From NCBI RefSeq assembly GCF_902859895.1, contig NZ_CADIKM010000005.1, positions 186,001 through 250,000 of the forward strand: a stretch of DNA of 64,000 nt, read 5' to 3'. This DNA is from Pararobbsia alpina (GTDB lineage Bacteria > Pseudomonadota > Gammaproteobacteria > Burkholderiales > Burkholderiaceae). A model generated the notes under the pieces. The model made no database searches. It was not told where the DNA came from and was given only the letters and a program-made list of their open reading frames with translations. The translations under genes and the position numbers were made by a program. Shown piece by piece: positions 28,032 through 36,443 of the stretch (position 1 is the stretch's first letter; each line of letters starts with the position of its first letter).

Positions 28032-28038
28032 AGGTAGC
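28029..28038 (-). promoter_or_regulatory. Anti-start pairing element at the mntP start codon
   Basis: GCTACCTATG on the minus strand, ending in the mntP ATG, is the exact reverse complement of CATAGGTAGC at the 3' end of the riboswitch aptamer, 85 bases away. Nested inside are further complementary arms GGCAAGAC/GTCTTGCC (28049-28056 with 28104-28111) and CGACAT/ATGTCG (28061-28066 with 28095-28100), so the off state would be a long interrupted hairpin over 28029-28133. Confidence 0.7.
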
Positions 28039-28122
28039 GCTCAGGTCGGGCAAGACATAACGACATGTCGACGCACCCGACCGGTTGCGCCGATATGTCG
28101 ATGGTCTTGCCAACCTATTAAT

Positions 28123-28211
28123 GGCTACCTATGCCACGGTCTTTGCGACCGAGTATGTTGACATAGGCGCTTTCCCAGAAGGAAAGCCGGCTACTCCCCA
28201 GCGAATGAGCC
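28123..28211 (-). ncRNA. yybP-ykoY manganese riboswitch (mntP leader)
   Basis: Read on the minus strand, the leader has the signature GGGGAGTAGCC (complement of 28189-28199), a 7-bp hairpin GCTTTCC/GGAAAGC (28169-28187), the second signature loop ACATACTC (28151-28158), a GGTC/GACC hairpin (28138-28150) and a closing strand ending CATAGGTAGCC. These are the two conserved loops of the Mn2+-sensing yybP-ykoY class, and mntP is its classical target. The 3' strand CATAGGTAGC (28124-28133) can pair either with CCTATG inside the aptamer (28162-28167) or, over ten bases, with GCTACCTATG at 28029-28038, which contains the mntP start codon. This gives a simple translation switch. Confidence 0.92.
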
Positions 28212-28695
28212 GTAAGCTTAACATGGTCGTACGTCCAATTTGCCATGATTCGTATTCAGGCTCAGACGGCCGGATCCCAGTCTTTATTTATATGTTCTCG
28301 GAAAAGCACATTAATTGATCGATTTGGCGGTGTGGAAGACCGCTCACCCGCCCGATGTTAGGGTCTAAGGATTTCACTGCGTGCCTGTCATTCGAAGTGG
28401 CTATGAATCGATTCGCATGACTAATGATGGGAAGACAAATGATCGGAAATGTTCACCTATCCGCAATCCCGCCGTTGTAATCGCTCGTTTTTGTCAGCAA
28501 CCCTTCGAATATATCGCCATTGCTCTGTTGCTCAACAGAATCGAGCTACTTTTGTTTTCTGTGGGCGCGCACCTTCGGAAAAGTAAGAAACGCGAATAAG
28601 GAAAATACTTTTCAAGCGCGTAGAACGGGTTGACCGCGGGGATACCGATCCATTGTCCCGCGCGCGTCAGTTCTTCCCAGTCGGCAAACCAGGCC
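28212..28695. other. Intergenic region, mostly unassigned
   Basis: Contains the presumed mntP promoter upstream of the riboswitch and a lower-GC stretch of about 300 bases. Open frames at 28381-28599 (+) and 28494-28790 (-) lack ribosome binding sites and family features, and the second overlaps the histidine kinase gene. A minus-strand segment near 28600-28690 reads protein-like (WIGIPAVNPFYALEKYF) but has no start. Confidence 0.4.
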
Positions 28696-31077
28696 TCACG
28701 AACGGATTCCCAGCATGCGGCGCAGGTCTTCCAGGTCGTAGGGCTTTCGTAAAATAGCCACGTTCGGCAATGCGATGCGCTGCTCGGCATTCAGCGCGAC
28801 GTCATGACCCGACGCGATGATCACCCGAAGACGCGGGTAGTTCCGGCATGCCTCAACTGACAACTCGATGCCGGACGTGTCCGGCAGTCCGACATCGACC
28901 AGCAATATATCGACAGCTTGCTGCTGAAGCATTCGCAGCGCCATCGCACCGGTGGCCGCTTCCGTTATATCGAGCCCGAAGTTTCGCAGCATTTCCGCCG
29001 TGCCGGCCCGGATTAGCTCGTCGTCCTCGACGAGGAGTACCCGCGGCGCATCGAGGTCCGGCGCTGCCACTCGACTCGAGGGCACGTCTGCGAACAGCAC
29101 CTTGTGAGACATGGCCCGCTGCTGCCGGTTGCGAAGCACATGGCGGATCTTTCGCGCGAGCGCCTCGCGGGTGTAGGGCTTGCTAAGAAGCTCGACGCCG
29201 TCATCGAGCCTGCCCGCATGGACGACTGCGTTTTCCGTATAGCCCGATGTAAACAACACGGCGAGATGCGGCAGCCGCTCCCGCGCCTTGCGTGCGAGGT
29301 CCGGACTGCGCAAGGGGCCGGGCATCACCACATCGGTAAATAGCAGATCGATGGGCGCGCCGCTTTCAATGATGGCGAGCGCAGCGGTGGCATCCTTTGC
29401 CTTGAGCACGCGATAACCGAGATCGAGAAGGAGTTCGATCACGGTTTTGCGCACTTCTTCGTCATCCTCTGCGACGAGTACCGTCTCCGTGCCGCCCGTT
29501 ATCGGGCCGGAGTGCATCTCGCCAACCAGGTCCTCCTCCTGCATCACTCGCGGCAAATAGAGGCGCACCGTCGTACCGTGGCCGACTTCACTGTAGATCT
29601 GGAGGTGGCCGCCCGACTGTCTGACGAAACCGTACACCATGCTCAAGCCCAGGCCGGTGCCCTGGCCTTCCGCCTTTGTCGTGAAGAAGGGCTCCAGCAC
29701 ATGGGTGAGCACGTCGGCGGGAATGCCGCTACCGGTGTCCGTGACCGCGATCATGACGAACTGGCCCACGCTCGCCTCGGGGTTTCTCGCAACGTAAGCA
29801 TCGTCAAGCGAGGCGTTACCGGTCTCGATCGTCAGATGTCCCCGGCCGTCCATCGCGTCGCGTGCATTGATCGCGAGGTTCAATATGGCGTGTTCGACCT
29901 GGAACGGATCCACGAGTGTGTTCCAGAGATCGCCCGACACCACCGTCTCAATTTCGATGCCGTCGCCAAGCGCTCGCCGGAGCATGTCGTCGAGGCCGCG
30001 CAAGAAGTGTCCGAGATTCACGACTTTGGGCTCGAGCGGTTGCCGCCGGCCGAAGGCAAGCAATTGCGCGGCCAGCTTCGCGCCACGTGCCACGCCTGCT
30101 AGCGCATTGCGCACGCGCCGCTCGGGCTTGACCATGCCGGCTACATCTTGCGCGAGCAACTGCAGATTGCCCCCGATCACCTGGAGCAGATTGTTGAAGT
30201 CGTGTGCCACGCCGCCGGTCAGCTTGCCTAAGGCCTCCATTTTTTGGGACTGGAAAAGCGCGGCATTCGCGCGCTCCAGTGCTTCGGCCGCCTGCTTGCG
30301 CTCCGTGATATCGCGGGTCACCTTGGCGAAGCCGACGTGCTTTCCGGCATCGTCGTAGATCGCGTCGACGACGACGTGCGCCCAGAAGAGCGTGCCGTCC
30401 TTGCGCACCCTCCAGCCTTCCTGTTCGAATCGCCCTTCTTTTGCGGCGATGGCCAGCGTCTGCGCCGGCATGTTCCTGGCGCGGTCGCCTTCTGTGTAGA
30501 ACCGCGAAAAGTGAGTGCCGACGACCTCCTCGTGTGAATACCCCTTGATTCGCTCGGCACCCGAATTCCAGTTTGTGATTTCACCGGTCGGTGAAATCAT
30601 GAAGATCGCGTAGTCGGTCACGCCTTGAACGAGCAGGCGAAACCGGTCTTCGCTTTCGCGCAGCGCATCCTCTGCGGCCTTGCGCTCACTGATGTCGCGG
30701 GTAATCTTCGCAAAGCCGATCAGCCTGCCGTTGGCGGTACGGATAGGATCGACAACGACGCTGGCCCAGAATCGTGTGCCGTCCTTGCGTACGCGCCAGC
30801 CCTCGTCCTCGAATTTTCCTTCCGTCGCTGCGGTGTTCAGTGCGCGAGCGGGCTTGCCCGAAGCCCGATCTTCCTCCGTATAGAAAACGGAGAAGTGCTG
30901 TCCGATGATCTCACTGGCAACGTATCCGTTGAAGCGCTGTGCCCCGGTGTTCCAGCTGTTGATGAAGCCGGCCGGATTCAGCATGTAGATGGCGTAGTCG
31001 CTGACGCTCGTGACCAGGAGTCGGAAACTCTGTTCGTCGGTCAGTTCGCCGTAGATCTTGCTCGCTTCAATATTCAT
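28696..31077 (-). CDS. Hybrid sensor histidine kinase, PAS-PAS-HisKA-HATPase-REC-REC
   Basis: Protein of 793 residues without membrane segments, so a cytoplasmic sensor. Two similar PAS domains, about 15-125 and 137-250, share GYVASEIIGQHFSVFYTEED / GYSHEEVVGTHFSRFYTEGD and each ends in a PAC motif with RKDGT.FWA. The phospho-acceptor His is about residue 292 in GGVAHDFNNLLQVIGG. The ATPase part has LNLAINARDAM and DTGSGIP with TGLGLSMVYG. Two receivers follow, with phospho-Asp in LLFTDVVMPG and ILLVDVGLPD. The duplicated PAS suggests recent tandem duplication. The ATG at 31077 is preferred because PAS begins soon after, but a GTG at 31134 is possible. No output regulator is adjacent. Confidence 0.9.
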   Translation of the reverse strand: MNIEASKIYGELTDEQSFRLLVTSVSDYAIYMLNPAGFINSWNTGAQRFNGYVASEIIGQHFSVFYTEEDRASGKPARALNTAATEGKFEDEGWRVRKDGTRFWASVVVDPIRTANGRLIGFAKITRDISERKAAEDALRESEDRFRLLVQGVTDYAIFMISPTGEITNWNSGAERIKGYSHEEVVGTHFSRFYTEGDRARNMPAQTLAIAAKEGRFEQEGWRVRKDGTLFWAHVVVDAIYDDAGKHVGFAKVTRDITERKQAAEALERANAALFQSQKMEALGKLTGGVAHDFNNLLQVIGGNLQLLAQDVAGMVKPERRVRNALAGVARGAKLAAQLLAFGRRQPLEPKVVNLGHFLRGLDDMLRRALGDGIEIETVVSGDLWNTLVDPFQVEHAILNLAINARDAMDGRGHLTIETGNASLDDAYVARNPEASVGQFVMIAVTDTGSGIPADVLTHVLEPFFTTKAEGQGTGLGLSMVYGFVRQSGGHLQIYSEVGHGTTVRLYLPRVMQEEDLVGEMHSGPITGGTETVLVAEDDEEVRKTVIELLLDLGYRVLKAKDATAALAIIESGAPIDLLFTDVVMPGPLRSPDLARKARERLPHLAVLFTSGYTENAVVHAGRLDDGVELLSKPYTREALARKIRHVLRNRQQRAMSHKVLFADVPSSRVAAPDLDAPRVLLVEDDELIRAGTAEMLRNFGLDITEAATGAMALRMLQQQAVDILLVDVGLPDTSGIELSVEACRNYPRLRVIIASGHDVALNAEQRIALPNVAILRKPYDLEDLRRMLGIRS

Positions 31078-31371
31078 CGATTTCGACCAGGAGCTGGAGA
31101 ATCGGTGGGCGCCGAATGGTTCCGCTCGGGTCACCGAGTAAGCCGAGCGAAAGCCGGATCGCCTGCGTGGTGCTTGTTCGTCAGTAGTCCAGGCGCAAAG
31201 GGTCGTAGGTCACTGTATTCTGGCACATCTGGCCACTGCGGTTTCCAAGTTCGCCGCGTCGGATTTCATGATGGCTGCCGACCTTGCCGCGGGGGCGGCT
31301 GGCAAGGACTATACTTGACACTTGTCCGCCCATTTGTGGTACGACCCACTTAGCAAAGAGAGAGCCGCGCG

Positions 31372-31833
31372 ATGGCCAATCAGGTGATTTTCAAAGGTGC
31401 GCCGTCGCAGGTCATCAATATTCCGGCGCTTTTCAAGGGGAGCGCGGTCGTCGCGCTCATCTTCGGCATCCATCTCTGCACGGCTGGCTATTTCCCGTTC
31501 CATTGGCAGTTGCTGTTCGCGCAAATCGTCGCGGTCATGGTCGGCGTCGGTTTGCCGATCCTGAAGACCGCTTTTACCGAAATCGTCGTCGATACCGAGC
31601 GAATCACCTGGACGCAAGGCATCCTGCGCCGCCGTGTGTACAGCCTCGAACTCGCGCGGATCCGGCGCGTCTCGTCGGTCCATCCGTGGTGGCAAGGGAT
31701 GCTCGGCACGGGCTCGGTCATCCTGATGACGGACGATCCCGCTCACCCTGTCCGGCGCCTGCCGGGCATCCGGCACGCCGATCAGTTGCGCACGCGGCTC
31801 GAAGAGGCAGTGGCAATCCGTCAGGAACGGTAG
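31372..31833 (+). CDS. PH-domain (bPH-type) membrane protein
   Basis: Protein of 153 residues. Two hydrophobic segments (about 24-41 and 45-63) are followed by a bacterial PH-like strand pattern: TEIVVDTERITWTQGILRRR, VYSLELARIRRVSSVHPWWQ and GSVILMTDD. Proteins of this build place a small beta domain at the cytoplasmic membrane; the ligand is unknown. An AAGAGAGA stretch precedes the ATG. The hydratase gene follows after 54 bases on the same strand. Confidence 0.75.
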   Translation: MANQVIFKGAPSQVINIPALFKGSAVVALIFGIHLCTAGYFPFHWQLLFAQIVAVMVGVGLPILKTAFTEIVVDTERITWTQGILRRRVYSLELARIRRVSSVHPWWQGMLGTGSVILMTDDPAHPVRRLPGIRHADQLRTRLEEAVAIRQER

Positions 31834-31887
31834 ATCCGCGCAGGCGCGGGCCTACTTCTCCGAACGCGACGCGACGCAACGCGCTGG

Positions 31888-33024
31888 ATGCCTTCATCCA
31901 TGGCCGATACAGCAGAGACAATCCTTTTCCACGTGAGTCACCGGCTTGCGATCATCACGCTGAATCGCGAATCGGCGCTGAACGCACTGAACCGTGACAT
32001 GGTTCGTGAGCTTGCCGCCTGTCTCGACACGTGCCGCAATGACGAACAGATCGATGCCCTAGTCCTGCGCGGTGCCGGCGCCAAAGGTTTCTGCGCCGGC
32101 GGAGATGTGCGCGCGCTCTACCATCAGGCAAAAGATTCCGAGGTCGATTGGCCGCAGTTCTTTATCGACGAATACCGGCTCGACTTCGCCTTGCACACCT
32201 TTGCGAAACCGGTCGTCGCATTGATGGACGGCGTCACGATGGGCGGCGGTATGGGACTCGCGCAGGGCGTGCCGCTGCGCATTGCCACCGAGCGCAGCAA
32301 GATCGCGATGCCGGAGGCGCGTATCGGGCTGGTTCCCGACGTCGGCGCGACGTATTTCCTGAATACGATGCCCATCGAGCTCGCGCTTTACGTCGGCCTC
32401 ACAGGCGTCACCTTGAGCGGAGCCGACGCGGTGGCGTGCAATCTCGCGGATGCCTGCGTACCGGGCGAATGGCTGCGCGATTTCGAATCGCGGCTCGATA
32501 CGCTCGAGGACGCATCGTCGCTGGACCCGCTCGCCAGGATTTTTGTCCCGCCATCGGATGTCCGTCCGCCTGCACCGATCGAAGCCTTGCTGCCGCTGAT
32601 CCGCCGGCATTTCGCTGCGCAGGCGTCGCTCGAAGACATGGTTGCCTCGCTCGAATCCGATGCGTCGCAGCCCATCCCATCGGAACAGCGTGCCTGGGTC
32701 GAAGCGACACTCACGGCGCTCAAGGCCGGTTCTCCGCTTGCATTGAATGTCACCCGCGAGGCGCTGATCCGCGGCAGGCAGATGACGCTGGGCGCCTGCT
32801 TCCAGATGGAGTTCGACCTCGTGACCCGGTCCATCCGGGACGGCGATTTCCTCGAAGGCGTGCGGGCGCGGCTGGTCGACAAGGACGGCATGCCGCGGTG
32901 GGTGCCGCCGACGCTCGACGCGGTCGATGCCGGCCGCGTGCAAGACTTTTTTGATTCAGCGTGGCACGGCGGGGCACATCCGCTGAGCGACCTTGGAGAT
33001 GGGCCGGGCAGGCGCTATGGGTGA
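31888..33024 (+). CDS. Enoyl-CoA hydratase/isomerase family protein, 3-hydroxyisobutyryl-CoA hydrolase-like
   Basis: Crotonase-fold protein of 378 residues. The oxyanion-hole segments are GAKGFCAGGDVRALYHQAKD and PVVALMDGVTMGGGMGLAQG; MPEARIGLVPDVGATYFLNT carries the Glu and Asp expected for the 3-hydroxyisobutyryl-CoA hydrolase subgroup (valine degradation). Length and the C-terminal helical part (FQMEFDLVTRSIRDGDFLEG) also fit that subgroup rather than a 260-residue hydratase. The start may be 31888 or the ATG at 31900; neither has a strong site. No valine-pathway neighbours are seen. Confidence 0.85.
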   Translation: MPSSMADTAETILFHVSHRLAIITLNRESALNALNRDMVRELAACLDTCRNDEQIDALVLRGAGAKGFCAGGDVRALYHQAKDSEVDWPQFFIDEYRLDFALHTFAKPVVALMDGVTMGGGMGLAQGVPLRIATERSKIAMPEARIGLVPDVGATYFLNTMPIELALYVGLTGVTLSGADAVACNLADACVPGEWLRDFESRLDTLEDASSLDPLARIFVPPSDVRPPAPIEALLPLIRRHFAAQASLEDMVASLESDASQPIPSEQRAWVEATLTALKAGSPLALNVTREALIRGRQMTLGACFQMEFDLVTRSIRDGDFLEGVRARLVDKDGMPRWVPPTLDAVDAGRVQDFFDSAWHGGAHPLSDLGDGPGRRYG

Positions 33025-33319
33025 AAGAGCAGGGAATGAAAGGACGATGAGGCACATTTACGACAAATGATCTTTGGAAACCAGATTTCCGCAGATCAAG
33101 CCGCATGGAGAATTATTTAAGTTTACGAAATTGTCGCCGTTTACCTAGCTGAGCGTTGTTATGACAAGGTAATCGTTTTGTAGGAATGGCGTCAGCTGCC
33201 CGGCGTGCTTTGTAACTGTCGGTGTAACGTTTGCGGAGGCATTCGCGGGTGCCAATCGGCAGGGGTGGCGGTTAGTTCGGCAGTCTGATTGATTGTGCTT
33301 CATAACAAGAGGGGAAGCC

Positions 33320-34615
33320 GTGCAGACAGCACGTCGCTGGAGATTGAGTGCCGCCGACTGCGTGCTACTCCTGATTTGCCTGCTGTATCTCCTTCAGTAT
33401 TCGGATCGCGTCAACATTTCGACTGCTGCGGGGGCCATCAGCCACGATCTGCATCTGAGCAATACCCAGCTCGGCTTCGCGTTCTCCGCCTTCGCCTATC
33501 CGTATGCGATCGTGCAGTTGTTGGGCGGCTGGCTCGGCGACCGTTTCGGGCCGCGCCGCGTGCTGGCCTGCTTTGGGCTGCTGGTGGCATTCGCCTCGGC
33601 GTTGACGGCGTTCGCCGGCGGTCTTGCCACGCTCGCGGCATTTCGTTTCCTGCTCGGGCTCGGCGAAGCGCCCTCGCTCGCGACCGCGACTTCGGCGATG
33701 TCGCGCTGGCTGCCGGCCGAGCGGCGGGGGATTGCGCAAGGTCTCACTCATGCCTGCTCGCGGCTCGGCAATGCCCTGACGCCGCCGATCGTCGTGATGC
33801 TGATCGCGCTCTGGAGCTGGCGCGCCGCATTTATTTTCGCGGGCGTGGCCGGCCTCATCTGGGTCATCGCGTGGTACGCCTACTTTCGCGACGAGCCGTC
33901 GACCCATCGCGGCGTGAGACCCGATGAACTCACCGCCTTGCCGCCGGTGACCGTTCACACTCGCAATACGCGGATTCCCGTGCGCCGCTTGCTGCGCCGG
34001 ATCCTGCCGCTGACCATCGTCGACTTCTGCTACGCCTGGACCTTGTGGGTCTATCTGACCTGGCTGCCATCGTTCTTCCTGCACAGCTATCACCTGAACC
34101 TGCGCAACTCGGCGCTGTTCACCTCCGGCATCTTTGTCGCCGGCATCATCGGGGATACGCTCGGCGGTATCGTCAGCGACCGGATCTACAAGCGCACCGG
34201 TGATCTGCAAAAGGCACGCCGCAACGTCATCATATTCGGCCTGGCCGGGTCGCTCGTCTTCCTCGGCCCCGTGCTGCTCGTGAAAGATCTCACGGTCGTC
34301 TCCGCCTGCCTGTGCCTCGCCTTCCTTTCGATGGAACTCGTGATCGCGCCGCTGTGGGCCGTGCCGATGGATATCGCCCCGCGCTATGCGGGGACCGCGA
34401 GCAGTTTCATGAACATCGGCTTCGGGCTCGCGGGGATTCTCTCGCCGCTGGTGTTCGGCTACATCATCGATCTGACGGGCGACTGGCATCTGCCGTTCGC
34501 GCTGTCGATCGGCTTGCTGCTGGTCGGTATCGTGACGTCGTTCTGGATGCGTCCCGACCGGCCGTTCGTCGAACCCGATGCCGTCCCGTTCGACGTTCAG
34601 GCAGAGGCTTGCTGA
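33320..34615 (+). CDS. MFS transporter, anion:cation symporter type
   Basis: Inner-membrane carrier of 431 residues with twelve hydrophobic segments. The GTG at 33320 is chosen because GAGGGGAA stands 5-6 bases before it. Family motifs include NISTAAGAISHDL, LLGGWLGDRFGPRRVLACFG after helix 2, and LGLGEAPSLATATSAMSRWL. The type is used for sugar acids, hydroxy acids and related anions. It is 29 bases upstream of the two AcnX genes, so its substrate may be the same compound that AcnX dehydrates, perhaps a hydroxyproline. Confidence 0.85.
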   Translation: MQTARRWRLSAADCVLLLICLLYLLQYSDRVNISTAAGAISHDLHLSNTQLGFAFSAFAYPYAIVQLLGGWLGDRFGPRRVLACFGLLVAFASALTAFAGGLATLAAFRFLLGLGEAPSLATATSAMSRWLPAERRGIAQGLTHACSRLGNALTPPIVVMLIALWSWRAAFIFAGVAGLIWVIAWYAYFRDEPSTHRGVRPDELTALPPVTVHTRNTRIPVRRLLRRILPLTIVDFCYAWTLWVYLTWLPSFFLHSYHLNLRNSALFTSGIFVAGIIGDTLGGIVSDRIYKRTGDLQKARRNVIIFGLAGSLVFLGPVLLVKDLTVVSACLCLAFLSMELVIAPLWAVPMDIAPRYAGTASSFMNIGFGLAGILSPLVFGYIIDLTGDWHLPFALSIGLLLVGIVTSFWMRPDRPFVEPDAVPFDVQAEAC

Positions 34616-34644
34616 CCGGTATCACGCTGTAATGGACCTAGACT

Positions 34645-35877
34645 ATGCAACTTGATCAAGAAGAACAGGCGATGCTCGCGGGTGAAATGGGCGAGGTCGC
34701 CCAGATTGCCCTGCAACACCAGATCGCGGTCGGCGACTTTTTCGGCGCCCGGGACTTTGTGCCGATCACTCAGGCTCATGTGATGGCCGATACGGAAAGT
34801 CTGGGCCAGGCCGGCGTCATGTGGCTCGAGAAGCTTTGCGACGTGAAGGACGGTCGTCATCAGGTGCGTGTGCCGACGATCACCGATCCGCGCGGCACGG
34901 ACTTCGCCCATGCCGGCATGCTCGGCCAGGACGAGTGGATGCTCGAACTCGAACGGCGCGCCATTGCCGCATTCGTCAAGCTCGGCGTCAGCATGACGGA
35001 CACCTGCATCAACTATCAGACCGTGCTCGCGGCGACGCGAGGCGAGCACGTCGCGTTTGGCGATACCGGCGTCGTGATCTATTCGAATTCCGTCAGCGGC
35101 GCGCGTTCGAACTACGAGGGTGGACCCTCCGCGCTATCGGCGGGATTGACGGGACGCACGCCGCGCTACGGCTTTCATCTCGACGCGCAGCGGCAGGCCA
35201 CCTTGCGCGTGCAGGTCGACTGGACGCCGCGCACGCTCAACGAGTGGGGGGCGCTCGGCGGTGTGATCGGAAGGCTCGCCGGCAACTACTGGCATGTGCC
35301 CGTGATCGAGGGGATCGATACCGCGCCGAGCTCGGACGAGCTGAAGCACTTTGGTGCCGCGATGGCGAGCTTCGGTTCGGTCGCCATGTTCCACATGGTC
35401 GGCATCACGCCCGAAGCCTCGCGCCTCACCGATACCGGCGGGGACAAGCTGGCCCCGCAGCGGGTCGGTCGCGGGGATATCGACGCGCTGACGCGCAGCT
35501 ATCACGTCAGCAAGGAGGTCGATGTCGTGGTGTTCTCGGCCCCTCAACTGAGCTTGTACGAATTGCGTTCGCTGGCGGCGCTGTGCGACGACCGCCGCTT
35601 CAAGGTGCCGATGCTCGCCGTCACGAGTCCGCAGGTCAAGCCCGATGCGGACCGCTTCGGCTACACCGGACGGATCGAGGCCGCGGGCGGCACCGTGCTG
35701 GCCGGCATGTGTTTCTACCAGTCCTACGCACGCGAGATCGCCGAAGCGAAAGGCTGGAAGCGGCTCGCGACCAATAGCGCGAAGCTGGTCAATATTCTCG
35801 GCGGATATGGCTATGTGCCGATGCTGGCCTCGATGGAAGAGTGCATCCGTGCCGCTGAAACGGGAGAACTGAAATGA
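34645..35877 (+). CDS. Aconitase X catalytic (large) subunit, probable cis-3-hydroxy-L-proline dehydratase
   Basis: Protein of 410 residues of the AcnX/DUF521 family, a divergent aconitase that in bacteria dehydrates cis-3-hydroxy-L-proline. Recognised by MQLDQEEQAMLAGEMGEVAQ, ITQAHVMADTESLGQAGVMW, GVSMTDTCINYQ, GDTGVVIYSNSVSGARSNYE and TNSAKLVNILGGYGYVPMLA. Cys residues for the iron-sulfur or iron site are in DTCINY and GMCFYQSYA. It overlaps the small subunit gene by four bases (ATGA). In archaea a relative dehydrates mevalonate 5-phosphate, but the MFS neighbour and host favour hydroxyproline. Confidence 0.85.
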   Translation: MQLDQEEQAMLAGEMGEVAQIALQHQIAVGDFFGARDFVPITQAHVMADTESLGQAGVMWLEKLCDVKDGRHQVRVPTITDPRGTDFAHAGMLGQDEWMLELERRAIAAFVKLGVSMTDTCINYQTVLAATRGEHVAFGDTGVVIYSNSVSGARSNYEGGPSALSAGLTGRTPRYGFHLDAQRQATLRVQVDWTPRTLNEWGALGGVIGRLAGNYWHVPVIEGIDTAPSSDELKHFGAAMASFGSVAMFHMVGITPEASRLTDTGGDKLAPQRVGRGDIDALTRSYHVSKEVDVVVFSAPQLSLYELRSLAALCDDRRFKVPMLAVTSPQVKPDADRFGYTGRIEAAGGTVLAGMCFYQSYAREIAEAKGWKRLATNSAKLVNILGGYGYVPMLASMEECIRAAETGELK

Positions 35878-36374
35878 GTGATCGGGTACTGACCGCGCGC
35901 CATGCGATGGGCCGCAAAGTCTCGGGCGAGGCGCTCGTCGCCAACGATGGATTCTCGGCGCGCTATGACTTGAATCGTCTGCGCGGCGTCTTTTCCCGGC
36001 CAACGCACAAACTCGCGGGGCAGTCGTACGTGGGCCGGATTCTTGTGCTGGACACGGCCAAGGGCGGTGTCGCGAGCGCGTGGATGCTCAACGAAATGCA
36101 GTCGCGCGACATGGTGCCGCTCGCGATCGTGTTCAACAGCGTCAATCCGATTCTCGTGCAGGGCGCGGCGCTCGGCGGCATCAGCATGCTCGCGGGCTTC
36201 GACGAAGACGTGACCGCTGCCGTGCCGCATGGGGCGATCGTCGAAATCGATCCGCAAGCGCGAACCCTGCGCGTGATCGGCACGGCGCAAGGGGGCGCGG
36301 ATGCCGGCTCGCAGGCCGCCGGAGCGCATGGACCAGCAGGAGCTCAGGCAGAATCGAAAGTCCGCTTTTTGTGA
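35874..36374 (+). CDS. Aconitase X swivel (small) subunit
   Basis: Protein of 166 residues of the DUF126/AcnX small-subunit family, which caps the large subunit's active site. Family parts are AMGRKVSGEALVANDGFSAR, THKLAGQSYVGRILVLDTAK GG and NSVNPILVQGAALGGISML; the Ser of KGG-x-AS type motifs lies in KGGVASAWML. The last 25 residues are Ala/Gly-rich. The ATGA overlap with the large subunit indicates coupled translation of a 1:1 complex. Confidence 0.85.
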   Translation: MSDRVLTARHAMGRKVSGEALVANDGFSARYDLNRLRGVFSRPTHKLAGQSYVGRILVLDTAKGGVASAWMLNEMQSRDMVPLAIVFNSVNPILVQGAALGGISMLAGFDEDVTAAVPHGAIVEIDPQARTLRVIGTAQGGADAGSQAAGAHGPAGAQAESKVRFL

Positions 36375-36443
36375 ATCTGCGTTGATCTGTAGGGCATTTG
36401 TCTGGCGTCACCAAAACAATAAACAATAAACGGGGTGGGCATC

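Noticed and set aside
28494-28790. Minus-strand open frame after the hybrid kinase
   Set aside because: It overlaps the kinase C-terminus in another frame and has no start signal, although a short part looks protein-like.
34645-35877. Possible mevalonate-5-phosphate dehydratase
   Set aside because: That AcnX reaction is known from archaea; bacterial host and the neighbouring transporter favour hydroxyproline.
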